Of a stretch of 64,000 nt of DNA, positions 11,001-20,500 are shown piece by piece. Both the position numbers and the translations under genes were made by a program. A model generated the notes under the pieces. That model saw only the letters and a list, made by a program, of their open reading frames with translations. It was not told the DNA's origin and searched no databases. Each line of letters starts with the position of its first letter. Within the stretch, counting starts at the first letter, position 1. Source of the DNA: Haematococcus lacustris (taxonomy: Eukaryota > Chlorophyta > Chlorophyceae > Chlamydomonadales > Haematococcaceae). The DNA lies in contig JASKMD010000009.1 in assembly GCA_030144725.1 (NCBI GenBank), positions 2,001,457 through 2,065,456 on the forward strand. Reading direction: 5' to 3'.

Positions 11001-14000
11001 CCCTGATGGGCTGGCTGAACCTAGCATGCCTTGCTCCAACACTACCAAGGTATCAGGAAGCGTTGAGGAAGGTTCCTGAAACGCTCCCTGTAGACACGGC
11101 CGGGCCTTGACTCCCGATGCGGATAAATCCGGCGAATCCGGCAGTGTTGAGATCTCACATCCCACCCCGCGCCAACGTGACAACCACCCAAGCAACCACT
11201 TAACGACGCAATGCATAGAAAAAGGGGTCTTTTGTGAAGAAACAAGAGAACACGAGGTATGGGGTGGCCAGAACTAGGCAACTCTCTGTGTAGTGCTGTG
11301 TGGGTGCGCATAAGGGCAGGTGGTTTGTCGTCTGTTGACCATCAACCACGACCACCCACCAAAGAGGTACCACTGCTCTCGTCTTTCAGAGGCAGGGCAG
11401 CGCCTGTTGTTGCCGGGCCATGGGAACAGCTCACGGGGCCAAGGGCTGATGGTCCTCAACCCACTGCACATGAGCTGATGCAAGGTGGTGGTGGAGAGTA
11501 GGGTCTAGGAGTGGAGTTAGAGAGAGCGGCACAGAGATGGCGAAAGGGTGCAAAAGAGTGTAAGAATGAGAAGGAGGGGAAACGAGGGAGAAAGGGGTGA
11601 ATTGGGGAGGAGATGGAGAGAGGTGAGCATCACATGAGGGGTAGGTATGTCTGCTTGTCGATGATGGGAGGGGGGGGAGGGGAAGGGGGGAAGGGGGGAG
11701 GGGGAAGGGGGGTGGGGGGCAACCAAGGGGTTGAGCACCTGCGGGCGGGGATGGGTCTTAGTCCAAAGCTGGGCAGTGGCGGTACCAGGTCCAACTGCTG
11801 GCCGTCTAACGAGAAGGCACGGGTGAGCCTCACACTGCACATGAAACAGGTCGGGCCTGGTTGGGTCAGGTTGGCCCAGGTCAGGTCAGGTCAGGTCAGG
11901 TCGGGTCGGGTCGGGTCGGGTCGGGTCGGGTCGGGTCGGGTCGGGTCGGGTCGGGTCGGGTCGGGTCGGGTCGGGTCGGGTCGGGTCGGGTCGGGTCGGG
12001 TCGGGTCGGGTCGGGTCGGGTCGGGTCGGGTCGGGTCGGGTCGGGTCGGGTCGGGTGAGGTGAGGTGAGGTGAGGTGAGGTGAGGTGAGGTGAGGTGAGG
12101 TGAGGTGAGGTGAGGTGAGGTGAGGTGAGGTGAGGTGAGGTGAGGTGAGGTGAGGTGAGGTGAGGTGAGGTGAGGTGAGGTGAGGTGAGGTGAGGTGAGG
12201 TGAGGTGAGGTGAGGTGAGGTGAGGTGAGGTGAGGTGAGGTGAGGTGAGGTGAGGTGAGGTGAGGTGAGGTGAGGTGAGGTGAGGTGAGGTGAGGTGAGG
12301 TGAGGTGAGGTGAGGTGAGGTGAGGTGAGGTGAGGTGAGGTGAGGTGAGGTGAGGTGAGGTGAGGTGAGGTGAGGTGAGGTGAGGTGAGGTGAGGTGAGG
12401 TGAGGTGAGGTGAGGTGAGGTGAGGTGAGGTGAGGTGAGGTGAGGTGAGGTGAGGTGAGGTGAGGTGAGGTGAGGTGAGGTGAGGTGAGGTGAGGTGAGG
12501 TGAGGTGAGGTGAGGTGAGGTGAGGTGAGGTGAGGTGAGGTGAGGTGAGGTGAGGTGAGGTGAGGTGAGGTGAGGTGAGGTGAGGTGAGGTGAGGTGAGG
12601 TGAGGTGAGGTGAGGTGAGGTGAGGTGAGGTGAGGTGAGGTGAGGTGAGGTGAGGTGAGGTGAGGTGAGGTGAGGTGAGGTGAGGTGAGGTGAGGTGAGG
12701 TGAGGTGAGGTGAGGTGAGGTGAGGTGAGGTGAGGTGAGGTGAGGTGAGGTGAGGTGAGGTGAGGTGAGGTGAGGTGAGGTGAGGTGAGGTGAGGTGAGG
12801 TGAGGTGAGGTGAGGTGAGGTGAGGTGAGGTGAGGTGAGGTGAGGTGAGGTGAGGTGAGGTGAGGTGAGGTGAGGTGAGGTGAGGTGAGGTGAGGTGAGG
12901 TGAGGTGAGGTGAGGTGAGGTGAGGTGAGGTGAGGTGAGGTGAGGTGAGGTGAGGTGAGGTGAGGTGAGGTGAGGTGAGGTGAGGTGAGGTGAGGTGAGG
13001 TGAGGTGAGGTGAGGTGAGGTGAGGTGAGGTGAGGTGAGGTGAGGTGAGGTGAGGTGAGGTGAGGTGAGGTGAGGTGAGGTGAGGTGAGGTGAGGTGAGG
13101 TGAGGTGAGGTGAGGTGAGGTGAGGTGAGGTGAGGTGAGGTGAGGTGAGGTGAGGTGAGGTGAGGTGAGGTGAGGTGAGGTGAGGTGAGGTGAGGTGAGG
13201 TGAGGTGAGGTGAGGTGAGGTCAGGTGAGGTCAGGTGAGGTCAGGTGAGGTCAGGTGAGGTCGAGGTGAGGTGAGGTGAGGTGAGGTGAGGTGAGGTGAG
13301 GTGAGGTGAGGTGAGGTGAGGTGAGGTGAGGTGAGGTGAGGTGAGGTGAGGTGAGGTGAGGTGAGGTGAGGTGAGGTGAGGTGAGGTGAGGTGAGGTGAG
13401 GTGAGGTGAGGTGAGGTGAGGTGAGGTGAGGTGAGGTGAGGTGAGGTGAGGTGAGGTGAGGTGAGGTGAGGTGAGGTGAGGTGAGGTGAGGTGAGGTGAG
13501 GTGAGGTGAGGTGAGGTGAGGTGAGGTGAGGTGAGGTGAGGTGAGGTGAGGTGAGGTGAGGTGAGGTGAGGTGAGGTGAGGTGAGGTGAGGTGAGGTGAG
13601 GTGAGGTGAGGTGAGGTGAGGTGAGGTGAGGTGAGGTGAGGTGAGGTGAGGTGAGGTGAGGTGAGGTGAGGTGAGGTGAGGTGAGGTGAGGTGAGGTGAG
13701 GTGAGGTGAGGTCAGGTGAGGTCAGGTGAGGTCAGGTGAGGTCAGGTGAGGTCAGGTGAGGTCAGGTCAGGTCAAACTAGGCAACCCAGCCCAGTGAGAC
13801 TCACTTGGGGCTGACATACTCTGGGTTGCCCCATGAGGCAATGGCCTGGTCAACAAAGACCTGCATGGAGGCCTGCGTGAAACTGCGCAGCCACAGCACA
13901 CACACACCCACTCAGCCCAGTCCACTGGTAAGCACACGGGATGACTGACAGCGCTCAAAGGGGGTTGGTGCTGGAGGCAGTGCCCAGTGTTGTTGCTGCT

Positions 14001-15774
14001 GTTGGTGGCAAGGAGGGTTTCATGTGAGAGAGGACGTTCACATTGTTTGTGTAGCAACAAAGCCTGCCTGCAGCAGTGCCAACAAGTTATGGGCAGCCAG
14101 GCCAGACATGTGTCATAGCCGCCCATCAGGGTTAGGATAAGAGTCAGGGTTGGGTTAGGATAGGTGGGTAACCCTAACCCTGAACCTAACTCTACCCCTA
14201 CCCCTATTCTAAACCCCACCATGGTGTCACATGGCATCACATCATGTCATGGGCCAGCTAGAAACTACAGTGAGCGCTAGGCAGCGGTGGTACATGCTAT
14301 AAGTCGCAGTAGAGGTGCCCCTTAGAGGTGCAAGGAGTAAGGAGTACCCAGGCCTGGGCTACAAGCGGCTGCAAGACAAGCCACCCAAGGCCCAGCAGCA
14401 GCCTGCTGCGGCACAGTAGTGTGTGTCTCCCTTATAGCTGTCATCAGCTAACAATCAGTGCATGTTTTGTCATGCCAACTCTATACATCGCCCTGTCAAA
14501 GGGGTCAGGCAATAATGTAGGTGGTAGGCGACCATGACCATGTGTATACCATGTGCAAGCCATGTGTATGCCATGTGTATGCTATGTGTATGCCATGTGC
14601 ATGGGAACTCCACACAGACAAAACACTGTTTTGTAGTGGTCCACAGTGAGTGTTCGACTGCAATGAAGGCTCAAGGTTGAGGGCCAAGGTTCTGTAAGTC
14701 GCAGCCTTGAGCTATGAGTAACAGGGTTGCTGCTAGGCAGCGCTTGTGTGCATGCTGGTGCTATGGCGGTCTGTGCAGGCCATGCTCCATTGGGTCGCTT
14801 ACTTGAGAGGGGTGGGGATGGTGAGCTGGGCCACAGGGGCCGCCACGCCTTGCTGGAGCACAGCCAGGAGGGCAGGGCGCGAGACCGCCACAGCCTGGCT
14901 GCCCACTAGCACCTGCACCCAGTCCGCCTCACAACCCACCATCGGCCAAGTTGGTCGGCACACCGCCACGCAGGGTCACCCTCCTCGTCCCCGTCCCCCT
15001 TACCCTCCCCTAACCCTAACCTCCACACCCTTACAATCCTAAACCCCAGCCCCCTTCCATCAACATTTTCTAGAGACGTATAGGCCATGTTCTGCACCAC
15101 CTCGTACTGCCCGCTGCTGGCACCGCCTTCTGCTCCCTCATTCGCCTTACCAGCACTGAAGGCAGCCCATCAAACCCCGCCTCCCTAACCAAGCATGCAT
15201 GAGGGAGCAGGGCCATGCAGAGCCATTCACACAGCACATTGAGGGGTTCACTATCCCAAGGCCGCTCTCACACATATCATACTAGAGGTTGGGCCTCTGA
15301 CCAGACATTATTTGAGGCAGACGTGACACACACGAAGCCTGTCATGGCGTGAGAGGTGTGGGGGTGGGTACGAGCTGCCTGGTGGGTCCTGCTCTCCCCC
15401 GCGTGCTTTCCTGCTGCTCTGCAGTTTGGGCTAGCACATCGAGGAGGGTAGGGAGAGGTAGGCCCAGCCTCACCTTGCCAGCCTTGAGGCAGTTCGCGTA
15501 CTGGCCTGTGTCGGGGTCGAGGCCTGCCGCTGTGAACAGCTGGCGGCGCAGCTGCAAGCAAAAGGGGACAGGGCAGAGGGTGGACTGAAGGTGGGGTGGG
15601 GTGCAGCTGGGAGGGTGCTGGTCGTGATGGTGGTCAATTTCTGTTCACTTAGCCTGCAGGCCATGGTGGGCTGCTGGCTGTGCAAGAGCGCCCCCAGCCT
15701 ACCTGCTGGCAGGAGGATGAGGTGAGGCTGCCTGGGCATTGTAGCATGACGGTAGGCGGGCATTGCCTGCAACA

Positions 15775-15805
<31 letters not shown>

Positions 15806-17159
15806 GAGCAGCAGCAGGCAGAAAGAAAAACAGCATTGCCAGCAGCAGCCGCAGCACCAGCAGCAGGGCAGGTAGGGGAATCCCATAGGTAGAGGCAGTG
15901 TGAAGGGAATAGCAGCAGTGCATGCTGTGGTGCCATGTCAGTAGGGTCTGTGTGAGTGATGCTGGTGAGTCCAGCTGGTGAGTCCACCCCTGCCTCAACA
16001 CCTACAGAGGGCTGAGGGCCCAGGTTGCGGCATAATCACTGGACAGGTCATCACCTGATGGTAAGCAGCCCTGCAGGGCACACACCTCAGTCAGGTGACA
16101 CCTCAGTCAGTGAGTCAGTCAGTCAGTCTGTCAATCAGGCCGGTCAGTCTGGAAATAAGCTTGAGCCAAGCTTCCCTACTTATTACAAGCTGGGTCGTGA
16201 ACATGACCCATGCTGCCATGCTGCTAAGCAACCCAGGAGCAATGCCGTCACGCTGCCATGCCTCCGTGCTGCCCTTTGAAACTGCCACTTGAAGCACTTT
16301 GAAAGTGCCCTTTGGAGGTGCGAGAGTGAGTGACATCGCCTCCTGGGTATGAGTAGGAGCTCAGCAGGTGTGAGCTGATATGCCATGTGTATGCCATGTG
16401 CATGGGAACTCCACACAGACAAAACACTGTTTTGTAGTGGTCCACAATGAGTGTTCGACTGCAATGAAGGCTCAAGGTTGAGGGCCAAGGTGCTGCCATG
16501 CCTCCGTCCTACCTGGGATGGCTCTTTGAAGATGACAGGATCAGTGTTGCAGCAGATGGCCGCATTGATGAAGTGCTTATGGTAGTAGCTGCATGGCAAT
16601 GCATGCATGCAGCTCAGTGTGGCAACTTTAGGCAATGTGGTTCACATCTCTCACCGCATAGAACCAGCATACCTCATCATATCCCTGCCCACTGCATTTG
16701 CTACATGCCCCACCCCAGGCTGACGGAGGGCAATGCAGCACAGGACAGCTCAGGGTCTGGCTGCTGCCTGACATGTGCAGTGGGGGCCCCTGGTTCCTGA
16801 TGCCTCACTTGTCGGCAATGCCAGACACTCTCTGGTCATAGTACAAGTCACGCAGGTCACGATCTGAGACGTTAATGAATATCAGCTGCAGCAGCACTGA
16901 CGCTACATGCTATGAGGCATACTTGTCAGTAAAGGCGGTGAATCAGACTAGCCATGTGCGAGCCTACCTCATAGCCTGACATCAGCAAGCCACAGACAAC
17001 AGCTAGCCATGGCACGATGAGCCAGCCACAAATGACTCGTGCCCCCTCCGCGTATGAGTGCACGTCCAACGGGCGGTAGCGTCGAATGGTGCTGCCCTTC
17101 TGGTCTGGTCCCGTAACTGTTTGCTCGGCCAGCTCGGAGTGAGGCCTGGCCTCAGGCAT
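3743..17159 (-). CDS. Unrecognised two-helix membrane protein, at least 13 exons, intron-inserted retrotransposon
   Basis: I do not recognise the family. Exons that join in phase run 17159-16968, 16885-16809, 16588-16513, 15551-15474, 15106-15065, 14912-14803 and 13882-13805, then 6177-6089, 5731-5636, 4936-4853, 4618-4535, 4220-4102 and 3932-3743. The 13882-13805 exon ends in phase 2 and the 6177 exon starts in phase 1, so at least one exon between them is missing from the model. The start is the ATG at 17159. About 40 polar residues precede a hydrophobic helix (CGWLIVPWLAVVCGLLMSG, residues about 45-63). A long, mostly soluble middle follows, with cysteines (AAICCNTDP). The last exon has a strong helix (AAIWLFGLGLLILIAPVLIW) and a 34-residue tail ending SPPP. 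This suggests a large luminal or extracellular domain held by two helices. The copia element and a pentamer array lie in the large intron region between 13804 and 6178. Total recovered coding length is about 1.3 kb. Exon joins are inferred, not proven. Confidence 0.65.
4280..4490. repeat. GGGC(A/G)GG-type degenerate tandem repeat
   Basis: Degenerate GGGCGGGCAGGTGGG repeats fill the intron between the 4618-4535 and 4220-4102 exons of the minus-strand membrane-protein gene. They are C-rich on the transcribed sense strand. Confidence 0.85.
4963..5215. repeat. Compound repeat: CTG runs in four copies of a larger unit
   Basis: Runs of CTG of different length alternate with a fixed spacer that reads CTTTTATCAGCTTGCACCCT followed by CTGCTGCTGATG. 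Four copies are visible, so a larger unit of 50-85 bp has been duplicated while its inner CTG run changed length. It lies in an intron of the minus-strand gene (CAG on the sense strand). Confidence 0.9.
6184..6366. repeat. (ATCACC/CACTGC)n compound microsatellite
   Basis: ATCACC, ATCATT and ACTGCC triplet-pair units repeat over about 180 bp, immediately upstream (in sense) of the 6177-6089 exon acceptor in the minus-strand gene. Confidence 0.85.
6991..7232 (-). repeat. 3' LTR of the copia element
   Basis: 242 bp, matching the 5' LTR at every base compared. It contains a 54-bp direct repeat (6991-7044 and 7074-7127) with a period of 83 bp, so a third of the LTR is an internal duplication. Confidence 0.95.
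7233..7245 (-). other. Probable polypurine tract of the copia element
   Basis: On the minus strand a GAGGGGGTG run directly abuts the TG start of the 3' LTR, the expected place for the plus-strand DNA primer. Confidence 0.5.
7305..10772 (-). pseudogene. Copia Gag-Pol polyprotein lacking reverse transcriptase, RNase H frameshifted
   Basis: The main open frame runs from an ATG at 10772 (an in-frame GTG lies two codons upstream) to 7572. Residue numbers below count from the ATG and are rough. Gag is about 1-255. A CCHC zinc knuckle (CFKCGKRGHYARDC) is near 256. An aspartic protease motif (VADSGASHH) is near 420. The integrase zinc-binding part has HERLGHLS near 556 and CPGCAAGK near 595. The integrase catalytic D, D and E lie in HTDVCGPL (about 622), LRSDRGTEY (about 690) and QNGSAERLNRT (about 727). 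After integrase the frame passes into Ser/Ala/Gly repeats and stops. No reverse-transcriptase motif such as YVDD is present. RNase H pieces follow in other frames: CDNEAALTLVKHP, then a frame change, then SRHIDVLHHFVRERV to the stop at 7305. The copy therefore cannot make a full Pol. Confidence 0.9.
10784..10799 (-). other. Candidate tRNA primer-binding site of the copia element
   Basis: On the minus strand GGTTATGGGCCC starts directly after the 5' LTR. Position fits a primer-binding site, but the sequence is not the usual initiator-Met match and was assigned by place only. Confidence 0.3.
10800..11041 (-). repeat. 5' LTR of the copia element
   Basis: 242 bp, TG...CA on the minus strand, matching the 3' LTR including the internal 54-bp duplication. 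It should carry the element promoter. The right-hand copy of the CTACC target duplication is at 11042-11046. Confidence 0.95.
11047..11857. other. Intronic spacer between the copia element and the pentamer array
   Basis: No convincing exon was found. A purine-rich stretch (GGGGAAGGGGGG type) occupies about 11570-11720. A possible short exon of the minus-strand gene (acceptor CTACAG near 11090) is too weak to call. Confidence 0.4.
11858..13776. repeat. 1.9-kb pentanucleotide array (GGTGA/GGTCG/GGTCA)n
   Basis: The array begins with GGTCA and GGTCG units (to about 12054). It then becomes an almost pure GGTGA array of over 1.6 kb. Patches near 13214-13260 and 13711-13775 alternate GGTCA and GGTGA. 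A single phase slip (TCGAGG) occurs near 13261. It starts about 29 bp past the donor of the 13882-13805 exon of the minus-strand gene. On the sense strand of that gene it reads TCACC, so the donor-like GGTGAG lies on the antisense strand. The length may be an assembly compromise. Confidence 0.95.
14471..14700 (+). repeat. Dispersed repeat family A, copy 1
   Basis: This block shares with 61733-61935 the segments CATGCCAACTCTATACAT, GGGGTCAGGCAAT, GTAGGTGGTAGGCGACC, CATGGGAACTCCACACAGA (approximate in copy 3), TTTTGTAGTGG and AATGAAGGCTCAAGGTTGAG. It also contains several copies of CCATGTGTATG, a small tandem expansion. It lies in an intron of the minus-strand membrane-protein gene. Confidence 0.9.
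15767..15870. repeat. (CAG)n microsatellite
   Basis: An uninterrupted run of about 11 CAG units followed by degenerate GCAGCA repeats. Intronic in the minus-strand gene (CTG on the sense strand). Confidence 0.85.
16378..16492 (+). repeat. Dispersed repeat family A, copy 2 (5' truncated)
   Basis: Near-identical to the 3' half of copy 1, from CCATGTGTATGCCATG through CAAGGTTGAGGGCCAAGG. It ends about 20 bp from the donor of the 16588-16513 exon of the minus-strand gene. Confidence 0.9.
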
Positions 17160-17590
17160 GGCGCTACAGTGGATGTCAAAGACAGGGGCGCAGTCTAACA
17201 GCTAATTCGTCTTTTCGTATTTGCTTGTGCATGTGCGGTGCAGATGCCCAAACTGCTCGTGCCGTCTATATGGCTTGAGCGGGTGAGTTACAGATGGTTT
17301 CTGACGTACGTAGCGGTGATAAACAAACAATGCAGCTTGCATCAACCAGCCGGCACACTCACAGGGGCACAAGCACAGAGGCATTGACATGTAAGTGCTA
17401 CAATGCCTGTCATTGTGTGCACGGAAAGTCAGAAGACAAGCCAGTCAGATGAGTGGCCGACATGCACACACTTTACTCTTATTCGACGTGAATGTCCCTT
17501 CCTTCCCCTCCTTGACGAATATACTGGTGACGGGCCTGCAAAACTTCGATCTCGTAGGATCTCCCAGCGCCTCGTCGCGTCTTGCCAGCG
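17160..17590. promoter_or_regulatory. Divergent promoter region
   Basis: About 430 bp separates the start codon of the minus-strand membrane-protein gene (17159) from that of the plus-strand histidine-phosphatase gene (17591). Both promoters and 5' leaders must lie here or close by. No clear TATA box was seen. Confidence 0.5.
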
Positions 17591-20500
17591 ATGCAAGCGC
17601 GAACAGTGTGCCTGCTGGCGCTATGTGCGCTGACGCTGGGCCTTAGCAATGTTGAGGCGATGCGGCCCGTGACGAGCAGTCAAATATCGACGGCCGCGTC
17701 GCCGGTGCAAGCTAAAGATGCGCCTGCGCTGGACAAAAAGAAGCACAAGAAGCACAAGAAGCACAAGAAGAAGCACGAGTTTAAGTCGCCTGTAGGCTAC
17801 TTCATCCAGGTGCGCGCCGGCTACGGCCAGTTCCGGGTCATGTACAAAACGCTTACATGCATGTTGCACCCACCCCTGAGCATCGCAGGGGCGTGCTGCC
17901 GCCTGATTGCTGGCTTGCATGTTCTTGCACTAGTGTTCCCTCGCCTGGCTTGGTGTGCGCTGGATGGCGTGAAAGCCACCATCATGCCTTGTGCATGCAT
18001 ATGCGCAGGAGCGAGCATCCAAGCAGCTGCCAGGCCCTGGCCAGCACTTTCCAAGTGAGTTGTGTGGAGGGCCCAAAGAGAACGAAGGGGGACCATGGGG
18101 GTACAAAACAGTTAGATAAGTGATCAAGCAAAAACTGCACCATGCCCCCGCCAGCATGCATTCAAATGGGCGCGATCTAAACTGGTACGACCTGGAGGGA
18201 GGGGTGACCCGCTGCTCTAACACAAGGAGAGGAGGGAGGGAGGAGAACAAGGGTAGGGTATATGACCAGTGGCAAGACCAGGGAGGGTGTGGAGGGGGAG
18301 GCCGGCTGCTGCTGGCACAGGGGTGGCACAGGGGCAGGCATCTGCTGTGAACTGTGCGATCCTGACTGCGAGCAATGGGAAAGGTGTGTGACCTCACGTG
18401 GCCTGCATGCAGTTTGGAGCCCTGAAATCATGGGAAACCATTCTGCAGACGGTGAAGGATACCCCAGGTAGGCCTGCAGACCTGGCTTGCATGGCTGCCC
18501 TGGCTTCATGCCCATGCGCCAGCACAGTAGCACCGCCAGGAGGGGGGTGGGCAGCAGCAGAGCAGAGTGTGAGGCAGCAGCAGGACTGCGCCAGTAGCAG
18601 GGGCAGCAGGGGCAGCAGGACTACGTCTGTAGCAGGGGCAGCAGGGGCAGCAGGGGCAGCAGGGGCAGCAGGGGCAGCAGGGGCAGGCATGCCTGACAAA
18701 CCTGAAGCTGGGCATGTCTGGTGAACACATCTGCTTGGCGATGGTGGCGGGTGCTAGACTTGCAGCTGGTGCCTGCCCTGTTGCCTGCTCCGCCTTGCCT
18801 CTGCAGACACCAAGCTGCTGCTGCTCATCAGGCACGGCCAGGCAGTCAGCAACTGGCTGCAGGTAGGCTGGCAGTGCAGGCTGGGGTAAGCCCCCGCCCC
18901 GCCCCGCCCCGCCCCGCCCACCCCGCCCCCATTTGCCTACCCAACCAAGCCCTCCTGGCCTGCTTCCTCTTCCTCCTGAGCAGGAGCAGCTCGGACCTGA
19001 TGTCTGGTTTGATGTGGAGCAGACTTGCAGCTACAAGGACAAGAATGACACGGTGTGGGGAGTGTTTGACGCAGGTGAGGCAGGCGCAGAATAGACCCCC
19101 CTCCCCCTTCCCCTCCCCCTCCCCCTCTCCCTCCCCCTCCCCCTCCCCCTCCCCCTCCCCCTCCCCCTCCCCCTCCCCCTCCCCCTCCCCCTCCCCCTCC
19201 CCCTCCCCCTCCCCCTCCCCCTCCCCCTCCCCCTGCCCCTGCCCCTGCCCCTGCCCCTGCCCCTGCCCCTCCCCCTGCCCCTGCCCCTGCCCCTGCCCCT
19301 CCCTCTCCCCCTCCCCTCCTGACTGTGAGGATCTTCTTCCTGCTGCCCCAGAGTTGACGCAGCAAGGGGAGGAGCAGGGCCGCTACCTGAACAGCATCCT
19401 GGCAGGCGGGGGCTGGTTCCCGCGCATCACTGGGGGCCTGCCCACACGCGCCGTGGTGTCCCCCTTGTCGCGCTGCCTGCACACGGCCCTGTTGGTGGGC
19501 AAGGACCTCGACATCCCGGTGAGTGCACAGTGGGCACAGTGGGCACAGTCAGGCACAGTCAGGCACGGTGGGCGGGCACAGGGGTCCAGGCCGGGGCAGA
19601 GTGCGGGCAGGGTGGTGGCACCAGGGGGGGGTCAGGGTGCTGGAGGGTGTTCAGGGGGAGGGTAGAGGGGGTAGAGGCAGGGGGGTTGAGGAGGAGTAGA
19701 GATGGGTGGGGTGTAGGTCCCTGGTGAGCAGCTTCAGGGGGCTGAGAGTGGCTTTAGAGTGACTGAGTCATCAAGGGGTACGGGCTCGGTGAGCTGCTTG
19801 TCAGGTGGGTTTGGTCAAGGTGTGGTCAAAGTAATTGTCAGGGTCAGGGTCAGGGCGTGGGCATGGTGACTGGCGCGGTCAGGGTCAGGGTCAGGGTGAG
19901 GGGTGAGGGGTCAGGGGAGAAAACAAGGGGCAATTGGTATGGGATGGCAGTGCATTGATGATGGGGCGATGAGTAGCACAGTAGGTCTGGTAGAGGGTGG
20001 CTAGCTGCACGGTGGACTGACAAATGGGGTAGTTGGGAAACGGTAAGTTGGAGTGTGACCTGATGTGAGCTGGGTGTAAGCTGGCATGGGCTTAGGGTGT
20101 GATGTGTGATATCGCTCGCAGGTGTACAGCGTGGAAGAGGCAGCACGGGAGACATTGGGCGAGGACACCTGTGATGCCCGCCGGTGAACATGCAGGGGCT
20201 GGGGTCACACATACAGGGGCTGGGGTCACACATGCAGGGGCTGGGGTCACACATACAGGGGCTGGGGTTAGACTAATCTCCTCACACTGCTGATCTGTCA
20301 ACACTTACTACTTCCTGGCCCAGCCCGCCTGAAGGCCACCCTCTAGCTCTACACCCCTGCTAGGCACAGGCATCGTCCTCAGTGGCAGTGGCAGAGGCAG
20401 AGGGAGGGGTGGGCGGCGCTGTCTGTTACCACGCTGCAAGCACTGGTCACCACCAGATGAGGCCATGGGGCCACATGCTTGGGCCCTCTCTGCCCGCACT

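Larger units (their letters stand above)
6991..11041 (-). mobile_element. Ty1/copia LTR retrotransposon, full length but non-autonomous
   Basis: The element is 4051 bp with 242-bp LTRs at 6991-7232 and 10800-11041. By eye the LTRs are identical. It is flanked by the 5-bp target duplication CTACC at 6986-6990 and 11042-11046. LTRs begin TG and end CA on the minus strand. Internal order gag, protease, integrase, then RNase H is the copia order, but the reverse-transcriptase domain is absent and RNase H is frameshifted. It sits in an intron of the minus-strand membrane-protein gene, in the same orientation. Identical LTRs imply a recent insertion, so it was probably mobilised by an autonomous relative elsewhere in the genome. 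Confidence 0.95.

Noticed and set aside
18721..19665. 314-residue plus-strand frame rich in SPSPSP
   Set aside because: It reads the RHG exon in the wrong frame and then the CCCCCT array. The spliced histidine-phosphatase model explains the interval.
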